64,000 bases of DNA from Mesorhizobium onobrychidis. GTDB lineage: Bacteria; Pseudomonadota; Alphaproteobacteria; Rhizobiales; Rhizobiaceae. Shown piece by piece: positions 44,920 to 55,834 of this stretch (position 1 is the first letter of the stretch; every line of letters starts with the position of its first letter). The position numbers and the translations under genes were made by a program. The stretch is taken from positions 1,178,001 through 1,242,000 of the forward strand of contig NZ_CP062229.1 in NCBI RefSeq assembly GCF_024707545.1, given 5' to 3'. The notes below the pieces were generated by a model, which had not been told where the DNA came from, did no database searches, and was given only the letters and a program-made list of their open reading frames with translations.

Positions 44920-45402
44920 TCAGATATTGTCTTCGGTCGCGGGTTCACCCTTCATCTCGCTGCGATAGTAGCCGTCGCGCAAATTGATGCCGTATTCGAC
45001 ATAGGCCTTCATGCAGGCCAGCATCTGCGACCAGCCCTCGCAATTGAGGTAAGACTTCTTCAGGCCGACCGCGTCCTCGTGCCAGCCGGTCTCGGCGATG
45101 GTGACGAAGGTGCCACCATCGTCCAGCGGCTCGAAATTCATCTCGATGCGCGTCTTGTAAGCCGGCTTGCCGTCGGCGTCAGTTGCGTCCCAGCGCAGCA
45201 CGATGCGGCTGTCTTTCTCCACCTCATCGACCTCGACCGGGACCTTGCCCCACCAGACGACCCCAGTGCCGGCCACCAGAGGCGCGCTGGCGCCGCCGAT
45301 GGTGGTGAAATAGCCGCTGAGCTTCGTCGGATTGACGACCGCGTCGAAGACTTCGGCGACCGGTTTGCCGATGCGGCCAGAAACCCTGAATCCAAGAGAC
45401 AT
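44920..45402 (-). CDS. SRPBCC/AHSA1-domain protein 2
   Basis: A 160-residue AHSA1-type protein: RVSGRIGKPVAEVFDAVVNP, GGTFVTIAETGWHED and NLRDGYYRSEM. ATG 45402 is chosen because AGGAG lies eight bases before it, while GTG 45408 is too close. First gene of the operon with the VOC protein and a second SRPBCC protein. It is divergent from the ArsR gene across a palindrome that probably controls both. Confidence 0.87.
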   Translation of the reverse strand: MSLGFRVSGRIGKPVAEVFDAVVNPTKLSGYFTTIGGASAPLVAGTGVVWWGKVPVEVDEVEKDSRIVLRWDATDADGKPAYKTRIEMNFEPLDDGGTFVTIAETGWHEDAVGLKKSYLNCEGWSQMLACMKAYVEYGINLRDGYYRSEMKGEPATEDNI

Positions 45403-45435
45403 ATCCACAGCTCCTTTCTTGATCGGATCGGTATT

Positions 45436-45455
45436 ATGTTATAAAAATATAACAT
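45436..45455. promoter_or_regulatory. ArsR-type operator overlapping the regulator's start codon
   Basis: Perfect inverted repeat ATGTTATA (45436-45443) and TATAACAT (45448-45455) around AAAA. It lies in the 51-bp divergent region, and its right arm includes the AT of the ArsR start codon (45454). An ArsR-family protein bound here could repress both directions. Confidence 0.75.
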
Positions 45456-45777
45456 GTCAAGCAAAGCGCAGGACGACAATGTTTTCAAGGCGCTGGCGCA
45501 TCCGCGCCGGCGTGCGCTGCTGGACGAGCTGAAGGACGCGCCGCGGACCACCGGCATGCTGTGCGATGCCTTTCCCGACATGGACCGCTGCACCGTCATG
45601 CTGCATCTGAAAGTGCTGGAGGAAGCCGACCTGGTGGTGGCGCGGCGCGAGGGGCGCGAACGCTGGAACCATCTCAATGCGCTGCCGATCAAGCAGATCC
45701 ACGACCGCTGGATCAGCCAGTACGCCACGCATGCGATCAGCATTCTCGACCAGCTGAAATCCGATCTGGAGGGGTGA
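45454..45777 (+). CDS. ArsR-family transcriptional regulator
   Basis: A 107-residue winged-helix regulator: VFKALAHPRRRALLDELKDAPRTTG, CTVMLHLKVLEEADLVVARREGRERWNHLNALPIKQIHDRW. It has no metal-binding ELCVCDL motif, so it belongs to the type that controls SRPBCC/AHSA1 genes rather than metal resistance. It has almost no leader, because the operator covers the region just before and into the start codon. Confidence 0.9.
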   Translation: MSSKAQDDNVFKALAHPRRRALLDELKDAPRTTGMLCDAFPDMDRCTVMLHLKVLEEADLVVARREGRERWNHLNALPIKQIHDRWISQYATHAISILDQLKSDLEG

Positions 45778-45998
45778 AATGGCCGCAGGAATGCAGCTGG
45801 CGGGTACGTTGCCGCACCACCCTTACGGCGCGGCTGGACGAATTGAGCCGATTTATCTATAAGCCGGCCATTCCGACATAGAGCGCCGTACGTCCATCCG
45901 GACGCACCAGGGACGTTCTGCAATTTTGAATTCGAGCATTTTGGCAAAAGGCGAGGTCTCGCTGCAGGATGCTCTGCCAAGAAGACGACAGGAGTGCC

Positions 45999-46748
45999 AT
46001 GGCTGGCCATTCACAGTTCAAGAACATCATGCACCGCAAGGGCCGCCAGGACGCGGTGCGGTCGAAAATGTTTTCCAAGCTGGCGCGCGAAATAACCGTC
46101 GCCGCCAAAAGCGGCACGCCGGATCCGTCGATGAACCCGCGCCTGCGTCTTGCCGTGCAGAACGCCAAAGCGGTGTCGATGCCGAAGGACAACATCCAGC
46201 GCGCCATCAACAAGGCGTCGATGGGCGACGCCGAGACTTACGAAGCCGTGCGCTACGAAGGCTACGGGCCAGGCGGCGTTGCGCTGATCGTCGAGGCGCT
46301 GACCGACAACCGCAACCGCTCGGCGTCGAATGTGCGTGCCGCCTTCACCAAAGCCGGTGGGGCGATGGGCGAAACCGGCTCGGTGTCGTTCATGTGGGAC
46401 CGTGTCGGCGAGATCTTCTATCCGGCGTCGGTTGGCAGTGCCGAGAAGGTCATGGACGCGGCGATCGAGGCCGGGGCCGACGACGTCCAGTCGGACGAGG
46501 AAGGCCACACGATCTATTGCGCCTTCGAGAATCTGGGTGAGGTGTCGAAGGCGCTGGAAGGCGCGCTCGGCGAGGCTGAATCCGTGAAGCCGATCTGGAA
46601 GCCACAAACCAACATTGCGGTCGACGAGGAGCGGGCACAGTCGCTGATGAAGCTGGTCGCGACGCTCGAGGACGATGACGACGTGCAGAGCGTCTACGCC
46701 AATTTCGAGGTCGACGACGAGACCATGGCGAAGCTCAGCGCCGCATGA
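45999..46748 (+). CDS. YebC/PmpR-family regulatory protein
   Basis: A 249-residue YebC protein: [31 protein letters not shown] at the start, [22 protein letters not shown] in the middle, and [17 protein letters not shown] near the end. These proteins act as regulators or help ribosomes pass proline-rich stretches. ATG 45999 has AGGAG seven bases upstream. ruvC/ruvA, often next to yebC, are not here. The stop overlaps the next frame (ATGA). Confidence 0.94.
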   Translation: MAGHSQFKNIMHRKGRQDAVRSKMFSKLAREITVAAKSGTPDPSMNPRLRLAVQNAKAVSMPKDNIQRAINKASMGDAETYEAVRYEGYGPGGVALIVEALTDNRNRSASNVRAAFTKAGGAMGETGSVSFMWDRVGEIFYPASVGSAEKVMDAAIEAGADDVQSDEEGHTIYCAFENLGEVSKALEGALGEAESVKPIWKPQTNIAVDEERAQSLMKLVATLEDDDDVQSVYANFEVDDETMAKLSAA

Positions 46749-46786
46749 GCGGAGGTCAACTAGGGGCGAGCGGAGCTCAGCCAGAC

Positions 46787-47101
46787 ATGACTGAACAAGC
46801 GCTGCTGCCCCGCGTCCGCATCACTTATTGCACGCAGTGCCAGTGGCTGCTGCGGGCCGGCTGGATGGCGCAGGAGCTGCTGTCGACCTTCGGAACATAT
46901 CTGGGCGAGGTGACGCTGGTGCCCGGCACCGGCGGCATTTTCACCATTTCCTGCAACGACACGCTGGTCTGGGACCGCAAGCGCGACGGCGGCTTTCCCG
47001 ATGCCGCGAGGCTCAAGCAACTGGTTCGCGACGTGATCGATCCGGACCGCGATCTCGGTCATGCCGATCGTAAGGGCCATAAGTCAGAAGACCCTGCCTG
47101 A
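46787..47101 (+). CDS. SelT/SelW/SelH-family (Rdx) protein
   Basis: A 104-residue thioredoxin-like protein with the redox motif CTQC at residues 14-17 (RITYCTQCQWLLRAGWMAQELL) and the family core LVPGTGGIFTISCNDTLVWDRKRDGGFPDA. Both cysteines are encoded normally, so no selenocysteine is needed. ATG 46745, overlapping the yebC stop, is an alternative start giving 118 residues. Function as a redox protein is inferred. Confidence 0.88.
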   Translation: MTEQALLPRVRITYCTQCQWLLRAGWMAQELLSTFGTYLGEVTLVPGTGGIFTISCNDTLVWDRKRDGGFPDAARLKQLVRDVIDPDRDLGHADRKGHKSEDPA

Positions 47102-47126
47102 CGCAAGGTCTTTTGCATTTCTGCCC

Positions 47127-47603
47127 TCATTCACCCCACGCCACGATGAAGCAGCCCAGCGCCACGATGGCGGTGATGGTGCGGACGTGGTTCCACATCA
47201 CCCAGTCCCTGAGATAGGTGGTCCACACGGCGGCGCCGTTGGCGCTGGCAGGATCGACGGCGGCCAGAGCGTTGTTGAGCGGCACGTTGAAAATCATCGT
47301 CACGATCAGGTCGCCGACGAGATAGATCAGGGCGCCGGCGAGAAGCCAGAACGAACCCGGCTGGTTCCAGCCGAGAATGGCGCCGACGGCGAGGACTAGG
47401 CAGACCAGCCCGGTGCCGAAAAGCGCGGTCATGAACATCGGCGTCACCGCAGTGACGTTGATCGAATTCATGGCGGCGATGCCGCCCGCGGCCGGCATGC
47501 GGGCGAGGCCCGGCATGACGAAGCTGGAAAAGGCGAAGAAGACACCAGCGACGACGCCCGAGCCGAGCGCGGCGACGAAGGTTAGGGTGGGAAACAGTTT
47601 CAT
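47127..47603 (-). CDS. DUF1772 (anthrone oxygenase-like) membrane protein
   Basis: A 158-residue protein with four hydrophobic segments: LTFVAALGSGVVAGVFFAFS, FMTALFGTGLVCLVLAVGAI, FWLLAGALIYLVGDLIVTMI and VRTITAIVALGCFIVAWGE. N-V-P-L-N-N-A-L and the W-N-H-V-R ending match DUF1772. GTG 47609 is an alternative start with better ribosome-site spacing. It begins next to the NmrA-like gene stop and shares its operon under TetR control. Confidence 0.85.
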   Translation of the reverse strand: MKLFPTLTFVAALGSGVVAGVFFAFSSFVMPGLARMPAAGGIAAMNSINVTAVTPMFMTALFGTGLVCLVLAVGAILGWNQPGSFWLLAGALIYLVGDLIVTMIFNVPLNNALAAVDPASANGAAVWTTYLRDWVMWNHVRTITAIVALGCFIVAWGE

Positions 47604-47610
47604 GATCACG

Positions 47611-48444
47611 TCAGTCACTCCAGATGCCCGTAGCGGCGGTTTCGGTTGCGTAGGCGGAGAAGTCCCTTGGCGCTCGGCCGAGCACGCGCTCGACGCCGTC
47701 GGCCAACGCCTCGTTGCGGCCGTCGAGCACCTCGGTGAACAGTTCGTTGAGCAGCCAGGCAAACTCGGCCGGCAGCTCGTGCGCGGCGATTGCAGCGGCG
47801 AACTCGGCATGGGAAATCTGCTTGAAGCCGATGTTGCGGCCAGCTGCCTTGCCGATCTCGGCGATCGCGTCGGCGAAACTCAGCAGCCTTGGTCCAGTCA
47901 GCTCGTACAGCTGGCCGACATGCCCCTGTTGGGTAAGCGCGGTCACGGCGGCGTCGGCGATGTCGTCGGCATCGACAAACGGTTCTCCGACATTGCCGAC
48001 CGGCAAAGCCACCTCACCGGCGAGCAGCGGATCGAGAAAAAAACTCTCGCTGAAGTTCTGGGAAAACCAGGCGCAGCGCAGGATCGTCCAGTCGGCGCCG
48101 GAGGCCTTCAACATCTCTTCGGCGCGCTGGGCTTCCGTTTCGCCGCGCCCCGACAGCAGCACCAGCCGTGTGATACCGTTTTGCACGGCAAGGTTGGCGA
48201 AGGCGCCGACCGCTTCGGCCGCACCGGGCACGGAAAGATCGGGATAGTAGCTGATATACACGGCGCCCACACCTTGCATTGCCGGGCCCCAGGTCGCGTT
48301 GTCTTCCCAGTCGAAAGATGGCGTGCCGGAACGGGAGCCGATCCGCACCGGCAGGCCGCGCGCTGTCAGTCGCTCGGCGAGGCGGCGGCCGATCTTGCCA
48401 GTGCCGCCGAGGATCAAAGTCGGTTTCCCTATCGTGTCGCTCAT
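47611..48444 (-). CDS. NmrA-like NAD(P)-binding protein
   Basis: A 277-residue atypical short-chain reductase: the nucleotide motif is LILGGTGKIGRRLAERL, followed by GVGAVYISYYPDLSVPGA and LVLLSGRGETEAQRAEEML. ATG 48444 is chosen because GAAGGGAAA precedes it. No YxxxK pair is clear, so it may be a redox sensor or a quinone-type reductase. It is divergent from a TetR gene across a palindrome. Confidence 0.85.
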   Translation of the reverse strand: MSDTIGKPTLILGGTGKIGRRLAERLTARGLPVRIGSRSGTPSFDWEDNATWGPAMQGVGAVYISYYPDLSVPGAAEAVGAFANLAVQNGITRLVLLSGRGETEAQRAEEMLKASGADWTILRCAWFSQNFSESFFLDPLLAGEVALPVGNVGEPFVDADDIADAAVTALTQQGHVGQLYELTGPRLLSFADAIAEIGKAAGRNIGFKQISHAEFAAAIAAHELPAEFAWLLNELFTEVLDGRNEALADGVERVLGRAPRDFSAYATETAATGIWSD

Positions 48445-48479
48445 TTCGGTTTCCCTTCGGTTAAAAATATGAGCAATCC

Positions 48480-48498
48480 TCACATTTGCAAAATGTGA
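48480..48498. promoter_or_regulatory. Putative TetR operator
   Basis: Perfect inverted repeat TCACATTT (48480-48487) and AAATGTGA (48491-48498) with GCA between, in the 113-bp divergent region between the NmrA-like and TetR genes. A related half site ATTTTGTGAG follows at about 48510. It is the best candidate for the TetR binding site. Confidence 0.65.
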
Positions 48499-48557
48499 TA
48501 AACCCTCGTATTTTGTGAGTCAAGCTAATTTGTTGACCAAATGTTTAGGAGACGATC

Positions 48558-49193
48558 ATGGAAAGCCCCACTGCGCCGGCTACCGAGCAGACCGCATCGC
48601 CGCGCCGGGCGCCAAGCCAGCAACGCAGCCGCGAGCGGGTCGAGCGGATGCTGGCCGCCGCCTCTGCGCTGATCGCCGAGCAAGGCAGCGATGCCATGCG
48701 CATGGGCGAAGTGGCGGAACGGGCGAGCGTGTCGATCGGTTCGCTCTACCAGTTCTTCCCGGACAAGCGGGCGATCGTCTGGGCGCTGGCCGAGCGCTAC
48801 ACCGCTGAAAGCCAGGCTTGCATCGCGGCAGCACTTGCCGAGGTTAGCGACGCGGAAGGGCTGCGGCGGGCGTTTTCCGAGCTGGTGGATATCTATTACG
48901 GGCTGTTCCTGGCGGAGCCGGTGATGCGCGACATCTGGTCGGGTACACAAGCCGACAAGGCGCTGCGCGAACTCGAGCTTGCGGACAGCCGGGCCAATGC
49001 CGAATTCCTCACGGCGGTGCTGAAGCGGCTGCGGCCTGCCGCCGATCCGGCGGCGCTGGAAACGACGGCGCTTCTCATCTGGCAGATGGGCGAGGCCACC
49101 ATGCGGCTGGCGATCTCGGTCGGACGGCAAGAAGGCGACGACCTGGTCGCCGCCTACAAGCGCATGGCGCTGCGCGAACTGGTCGGCGAATAG
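48558..49193 (+). CDS. TetR-family transcriptional regulator
   Basis: A 211-residue regulator. The DNA-binding part is RSRERVERMLAAASALIAEQ through GEVAERASVSIGSLYQFFPDKRAIVWAL. The ligand domain is variable and helical. It most likely represses the divergent NmrA/DUF1772 pair and itself. Inducer unknown. Confidence 0.92.
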   Translation: MESPTAPATEQTASPRRAPSQQRSRERVERMLAAASALIAEQGSDAMRMGEVAERASVSIGSLYQFFPDKRAIVWALAERYTAESQACIAAALAEVSDAEGLRRAFSELVDIYYGLFLAEPVMRDIWSGTQADKALRELELADSRANAEFLTAVLKRLRPAADPAALETTALLIWQMGEATMRLAISVGRQEGDDLVAAYKRMALRELVGE

Positions 49194-49208
49194 GGCCGCA
49201 TTTGCTAA

Positions 49209-49235
49209 CAAAAAAACCCGCCACGAGGGCGGGTT
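49209..49235 (-). terminator. Terminator of rpmE
   Basis: Stem CCCGCC/GGCGGG with a 5-nt loop and flanking AA/TT pairs. On the minus strand it is followed by a run of T (AAAAAAA at 49210-49216 on the plus strand), which suits termination of rpmE. It may also end tetR from the other side. Confidence 0.8.
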
Positions 49236-49261
49236 CTTCTGATCCGAAAAAGGCCTGCGGC

Positions 49262-49483
49262 TTAGAGGCCGAAACCTTCGAAACGCTTCTTGAACTTCGA
49301 CAGGCGGCCGCCGCGGTCGAGCAGGGTCTGCTGGCCGCCGGTCCAGGCCGGATGGGTGGTCGGGTCGATGTCGAGGTTCATCGTATCGCCTTCCTTGCCC
49401 CAGGTCGAACGGGTCATGTATTCGGTGCCGTCGGTCATGACGACCTTGATGGTGTGGTAGTCGGGATGGATGTCGGTCTTCAT
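49262..49483 (-). CDS. rpmE: 50S ribosomal protein L31
   Basis: A 73-residue bL31. It begins [22 protein letters not shown] and ends [12 protein letters not shown], with [17 protein letters not shown] between. It has no cysteines, so it is the zinc-free form common in alphaproteobacteria. Single gene with its own terminator. Confidence 0.96.
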   Translation of the reverse strand: MKTDIHPDYHTIKVVMTDGTEYMTRSTWGKEGDTMNLDIDPTTHPAWTGGQQTLLDRGGRLSKFKKRFEGFGL

Positions 49484-49687
49484 TGTGCTATTCCTGGTTC
49501 GCCGGCGCTGCTGACGGGCATAAAGCCTGCGTCGATGCGCCCCTTTTTAAAACTCGAAGCCGCAGCTATTGAGGAGCCACGGCTTTTAAAAACGGTCGGC
49601 GAGCCTATACATCAGCCGGAATTGAATCACAAGGCCGCGGCAAGCGCATATTGAGGCGCATGCCCAGAAGAGCCAGAGGAAACGGTC

Positions 49688-51490
<1,803 letters not shown>

Positions 51491-51505
51491 GCCTTTCCAC
51501 TGGCG

Positions 51506-53512
51506 TCAGTTCGCTTCGGCGTCCGAATAGGCGAAATTGTAGTTCCAAGCCGAGTTGTCGTTGATCTTCCTGAGGGATTTCAAATAGGGGCCGATGCTCT
51601 TGGCGGGAACCTGACCGTTGATGGTCTTGAGAAACCAGTCGACCTGAAATTCGGTGGAGGTGCTCGTCCAACGAGCCTTGAATGCAACGTAGGGCGTAAT
51701 CACGTCGTCATTGTCCTCGGGGCCTACGAAGTGGGCCTTCAGATTTCTGACCGTGCACCGGTGTCGTCGAAAGATCGGGCTGCCTAGCCAGATTGGCGCG
51801 CTCCTTTCGAGGAGGTCGGGCTCCGGCAGATATCTGATGCCGACATCCGATTTCAGAGCAAATTCCTTGGCGAGGTTATCGGCGTCGAGATCGTCTGCCG
51901 ACAGATCGTAGGATTCGGTTACCGACACCAGATTCTTGTCGCGGCTGTCGTTCGTCACCAACGGCCCCAGGCTTTTCATTCCGGGATACTGGCGATTGTA
52001 ATATTTGAGATAGTCGTCCGCGATCTTTGCCGCCGATTGCGAGACAAGCTTATAGCGCATGCTATCGGCATCCGCGCCCCAATAGGTCGTGGTAACCGTC
52101 AGTTTGAGCGGCTCGCCTTTGCGTTTGGGAAAATCGAATACCTCGTTCACAAAGGTGGTCGGCTGGTAGAGCTCGTTTCGGTCTATCTTTTCCATCGCCG
52201 CGTTGTCGGCGACGATGGGCAGCGCAAAGCCGTAGTCGGGCGGTACAAGATTATCTGCCCTGCCTCCCTGCAGGTAGTTGGTCGCGTCGATCCAGAACGT
52301 CTGGCTGTCGATGACGACCTTTACGATGATGTGGTCAAACGCCCTTATCGTCGGAAGTATCGTGGCGAGAGCAAGCCCTTCATCAAGATCCGTGAGAGCC
52401 ACGTCCGCCTGGATTCCCAGTCGCCGCAGGCTGGAGGCGAGAAGCAGCGCCTTGTCCTTGCAATCGCCGAAACCGCTTGCCACCACTGTCGTCGGGCTGC
52501 GCGGGATGTAGGAACCACGGCCCATGGACAGGCTGACATAGCGGATGTTGTCCTGGACCAACCGCATTGCCTCGATCATCCTGTCTTCGGGCGCATTGTA
52601 CTTGGCGGCAATGGCATCGAGCTTCGATGCGAACTCTGCCGGCAGCTCCTGGTCCAGCCGATAATATGGAAGAACCGTGTCGACGATATCTTGCCATTTC
52701 GATGTCGAGGAGATTTCGATGGATGGATATGTGCGAAAGTCCGGCGGCAGATATTCCTGCGATTTCACGGGAGTCGGGTTGGCGCTTTGCCAAAGATAGG
52801 TAGTCGTTTCTCCGGTAGACTCGACACCCGGGCGCATGTCCGTCCTGACCTGTCGGAAATTCAGGGGCTGCACCGTTGGCCACGTCACTCTTTCGCGGAT
52901 CAGAGCGATTGGTTCGTCCCAAGCCACGGCAAAGGAATGGAAAAGAAGATCCGTGCCGATGATCGGAGTCCTGACCGTGGTCTTGCCATAGTCGACGATG
53001 TCTCCGACCCGGACATCGTTGATGTTCACGTAAGCGGTAAGCCAACCATCGAAGAGGCCCTTCTCCGCATCCCTCTCGCGCCGAAACACGTCGAACTCAG
53101 CATCGGAAAGGTGCTTGATCACCACGCCGTCACGAATGATGTCGATCCAGTTCACGGTGACCTCGGACGTCGCAGGATCGAATTCAAAACTTATGGCAGC
53201 GCCGCGTTCCAGGCCAGTGCGGTCGACGATCTTGTAGGCATAGCGGTCGAAGATCTCCAATCCTCCGGGGCGCTTCCGGATCTGAAAATCCGACAGCAGG
53301 TTGGATATGCCGTTCTTGATCTGGCTGTCGAATTGTGGATCGGCCATGGGAAGCGCGACTTGCTCGATCCAGTTGCCAAGGCTGCCCTTGTGCACGTTCG
53401 TACCGGCCATGGCCGGCCAGCAGACCGTGCAAATGACGATCAATACTGTGAGTCTTGCCAATAGTCTGGCGACCACTGTTGTCGCCGCCTGAAAGTGCCC
53501 TGCCCGCCCCAT
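51506..53512 (-). CDS. DUF3857 / transglutaminase-like exported protein
   Basis: A 668-residue protein with a signal sequence (RLTVLIVICTVCWPAMAGT, about residues 20-38). DUF3857 follows (about 60-230: EIFDRYAYKIVDRTGLERGA, VNWIDIIRDGVVIKHL). A transglutaminase-like core comes next, with the cysteine in GFGDCKDKALLLASSLRRLG, the histidine in RAFDHIIVKV and Asp in WIDATNYLQGG. These residues suggest an active papain-like fold in the periplasm. Substrate unknown. Its slightly lower GC than the neighbours may show a different origin. The 163-bp gap to the next gene has nothing I recognise. Confidence 0.88.
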   Translation of the reverse strand: MGRAGHFQAATTVVARLLARLTVLIVICTVCWPAMAGTNVHKGSLGNWIEQVALPMADPQFDSQIKNGISNLLSDFQIRKRPGGLEIFDRYAYKIVDRTGLERGAAISFEFDPATSEVTVNWIDIIRDGVVIKHLSDAEFDVFRRERDAEKGLFDGWLTAYVNINDVRVGDIVDYGKTTVRTPIIGTDLLFHSFAVAWDEPIALIRERVTWPTVQPLNFRQVRTDMRPGVESTGETTTYLWQSANPTPVKSQEYLPPDFRTYPSIEISSTSKWQDIVDTVLPYYRLDQELPAEFASKLDAIAAKYNAPEDRMIEAMRLVQDNIRYVSLSMGRGSYIPRSPTTVVASGFGDCKDKALLLASSLRRLGIQADVALTDLDEGLALATILPTIRAFDHIIVKVVIDSQTFWIDATNYLQGGRADNLVPPDYGFALPIVADNAAMEKIDRNELYQPTTFVNEVFDFPKRKGEPLKLTVTTTYWGADADSMRYKLVSQSAAKIADDYLKYYNRQYPGMKSLGPLVTNDSRDKNLVSVTESYDLSADDLDADNLAKEFALKSDVGIRYLPEPDLLERSAPIWLGSPIFRRHRCTVRNLKAHFVGPEDNDDVITPYVAFKARWTSTSTEFQVDWFLKTINGQVPAKSIGPYLKSLRKINDNSAWNYNFAYSDAEAN

Positions 53513-53675
53513 ACCCCTGTACGCCCCGCCAGATTACAGTCGAACACCATTAGTGATAGAAAAGTAAATTGCGTCCTGCAAGGCAGGGTGGCTCGGCTGG
53601 GACCGAGAACGGCGGATCATGCGGTGTCTTTGAGAACAATGATCGGTCAGGCGGGATGGGTCGGAGGATGCGGCC

Positions 53676-55160
53676 CTAGGCGCCATACCGCTTTTTCAGG
53701 TGATCGGTGAAATGCGCGGCGTTCAGTTTCTCGCCGGTGGCGCGTTCGAGCAGTTCGGGCGTCGACCAGCGCGAGCCTTGCGACCAGATCCTGTCACGGC
53801 GCCAGTCGTTGATCGCCGCGAAATTTCCCTTGGCGAGGTCTTCGTCGGCGGAGGGATGATCTCTGGTCAGCGCCGCCCATTGCTGCGCCGCCATCATGGC
53901 GCCTAGCGTGTAGGAGGGGAAATAGCCGAAGGCGGCACCCGGCCAGTGCACGTCCTGCATCGGCCCGTCGGCGGGGTTGTCGATGGTCGACAGGCCGAGA
54001 TAATCGCGCATCTTGGCGTCCCAGGCCTCGGGCAGGTCGGCGGCCTCCAGCCGTCCCGAGACAAGCTCCTGCTCCAGCTCGTAGCGCAGGATGACATGCA
54101 GCGGATAGGTGACCTCGTCGGCGTCGACGCGGATCAGGCCGCGCTCGACCCGATGCACATGCGGCAGAATGTCGTCGATCGACCAGATCTCGCCGAGGTG
54201 CCGTTCGACCACAGGCAGCGCCCAGCGCCAGAATTCGGGATTGCGGCCGATCTGCTTTTCGACGAACAGGCTCTGGCTTTCATGCACGGCCATGCCGCGC
54301 GCCTTGCCGAGCGGCCAGTGCGCCCACGCCTTCGGCAGGTTCTGTTCGTAAAGCGCATGGCCGGTCTCGTGCAGCACGCCCATCAGCGCCGACAGGAAAT
54401 CGGAGGTCCTGTAGCGGGTGGTGATGCGCACGTCGCTCGGCACGCCGCCGCAGAACGGATGATGCGATACCGACAGCGAGCCGTGGGTGAGGTCGAAGCC
54501 GACCGCCGCCATCATGGCGAGGCCAAGCTCGCGCTGCTTTTCGATCGCATAGCTGCCCGAAAGCGGCTTCAGCGGATGTTTCGCCAGCCGCTCTTCCTGC
54601 ACGGCCAGTGCCTCCGGCACGAAATCCCTTAGGAAGGTCTTCAGCTCGGCGAAGACCGGCGTGATGTCGGCGGCGCGGTTGCCGGGATCGTATTGCTCCA
54701 TCAGCGCGTCATAGGGATCGAGGCCGAGCACGTCGGCGCGAAGTGCTGCTTCCTCGCGCACCAGCGCCACGACGCCTTCGAGCGCCGGCAAAAAACCTGC
54801 CCAGTCGTTCTTTGCACGCAAGTCGCGCCACAACTGCTCGGAGCGCATGCGCGCGGTCGTTTGACGCTCGACGAATTCGACCGGCAGACAGGTCAGGTTG
54901 GTGTATTGCCGCCGGAACTCCTTGACCGCTGCCTGCTGTTCTTCGTTCAGCGTTTCCTGTTCGGCGGCTGCGATCCAGTCGGCGATCTCCGGCGCTGTCG
55001 CTCTGGCGTGATGCATGCCGGCCAGCGCCGACATCGCCTCGGCGCGCTTTTCGCCGCCGCCGACGGCCATGTGGGTCGCCTCGTCGGCGCCGAGAACGGC
55101 GAGCGCATGCTCCAGTGCTTCGAGCTTGTGGCCGAGGTCGTCGAGTTTTTGAAAGGACAT
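53676..55160 (-). CDS. M32 family carboxypeptidase
   Basis: A 494-residue metallo-carboxypeptidase (Taq type). The zinc motif is HETGH in LMGVLHETGHALYEQN, with the downstream glutamate region ESQSLFVEKQIGR. Further motifs are DVRITTRYRTSDF and the late YPLHVILRYELEQEL. ATG 55160 is chosen, with GAAAGGA in front, and drops an upstream extension that is not conserved. It is cytosolic and trims peptides from the C-terminus. Confidence 0.94.
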   Translation of the reverse strand: MSFQKLDDLGHKLEALEHALAVLGADEATHMAVGGGEKRAEAMSALAGMHHARATAPEIADWIAAAEQETLNEEQQAAVKEFRRQYTNLTCLPVEFVERQTTARMRSEQLWRDLRAKNDWAGFLPALEGVVALVREEAALRADVLGLDPYDALMEQYDPGNRAADITPVFAELKTFLRDFVPEALAVQEERLAKHPLKPLSGSYAIEKQRELGLAMMAAVGFDLTHGSLSVSHHPFCGGVPSDVRITTRYRTSDFLSALMGVLHETGHALYEQNLPKAWAHWPLGKARGMAVHESQSLFVEKQIGRNPEFWRWALPVVERHLGEIWSIDDILPHVHRVERGLIRVDADEVTYPLHVILRYELEQELVSGRLEAADLPEAWDAKMRDYLGLSTIDNPADGPMQDVHWPGAAFGYFPSYTLGAMMAAQQWAALTRDHPSADEDLAKGNFAAINDWRRDRIWSQGSRWSTPELLERATGEKLNAAHFTDHLKKRYGA

Positions 55161-55346
55161 GGCGGGTTCCGCTGAATCTGAACGGCGGGAAAAGATACCA
55201 ATGCGTGGGCATTGGCAACCCTGAAGGCCGTCGGCGATAGGCACATTGGTCGCTAGCACGATGCACGCCGCAATGCGTCTTGCGGGAGCGGCGGCGTGCG
55301 TGATCAATATCGCGAGGCGGCGCCGTGCCGCGACGGGAGATGAAGC

Positions 55347-55700
55347 ATGATCGCCAATGTGCTGGTCGGGTTGGTGGCGCTGATCCACCTCTACATCGTC
55401 TATCTGGAGATGGTGCTGTGGAATACGCCGCGCGGCCACAAGGCGTTCAAGCTGACGCCGGAATTCGCCAGCGCATCGAAAGTGCTTGCGGCCAATCAGG
55501 GGCTTTACAACGGCTTTCTCGCAGCCGGGCTGATCTGGGGGCTTTACCTCGGCGAGGCCGGTTTCCAGATCAAGGTGTTTTTCCTGCTCTGCGTCGCCAT
55601 CGCCGGCCTCTACGGCGCGGCGACGGTCGACAGGAAAATCCTCTACATCCAGACCGCACCGGCGGCAGCTGCTCTGATCGTACTTTGGCTGGGCGCATGA
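55347..55700 (+). CDS. DUF1304 membrane protein
   Basis: A 117-residue protein with four hydrophobic segments: VLVGLVALIHLYIVYLEMVL, NQGLYNGFLAAGLIWGLYL, VFFLLCVAIAGLYGAAT and APAAAALIVLWLGA. HxYIxxLEMxLW and NQGLYNGFLA are DUF1304 hallmarks. Function unknown. A CGGGAGA site precedes the ATG. Confidence 0.9.
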   Translation: MIANVLVGLVALIHLYIVYLEMVLWNTPRGHKAFKLTPEFASASKVLAANQGLYNGFLAAGLIWGLYLGEAGFQIKVFFLLCVAIAGLYGAATVDRKILYIQTAPAAAALIVLWLGA

Positions 55701-55810
55701 CCCCGAAATCGGAATCAATTTTCGGAAGGGTTCTTGAACGGATCTGCTGCGCGGGCCTTCGGTGCGGAACGGATCTTGCGCAAAAATCAAAGGATCATGC
55801 GCAAGATCGA
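55696..55810. repeat. Intergenic palindromic repeat (GCATGATC class), copy 3
   Basis: GCATGACCCCGAAATCGG pairs with an inner ATTTTCGG, and a further GGATCATGC occurs downstream at about 55791-55799. It is an imperfect member of the class seen at 41583 and 42286. It begins in the stop-codon region of the DUF1304 gene. Confidence 0.55.
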
Positions 55811-55834
55811 ACTGCGGCGCTGTAATGGATGGTT

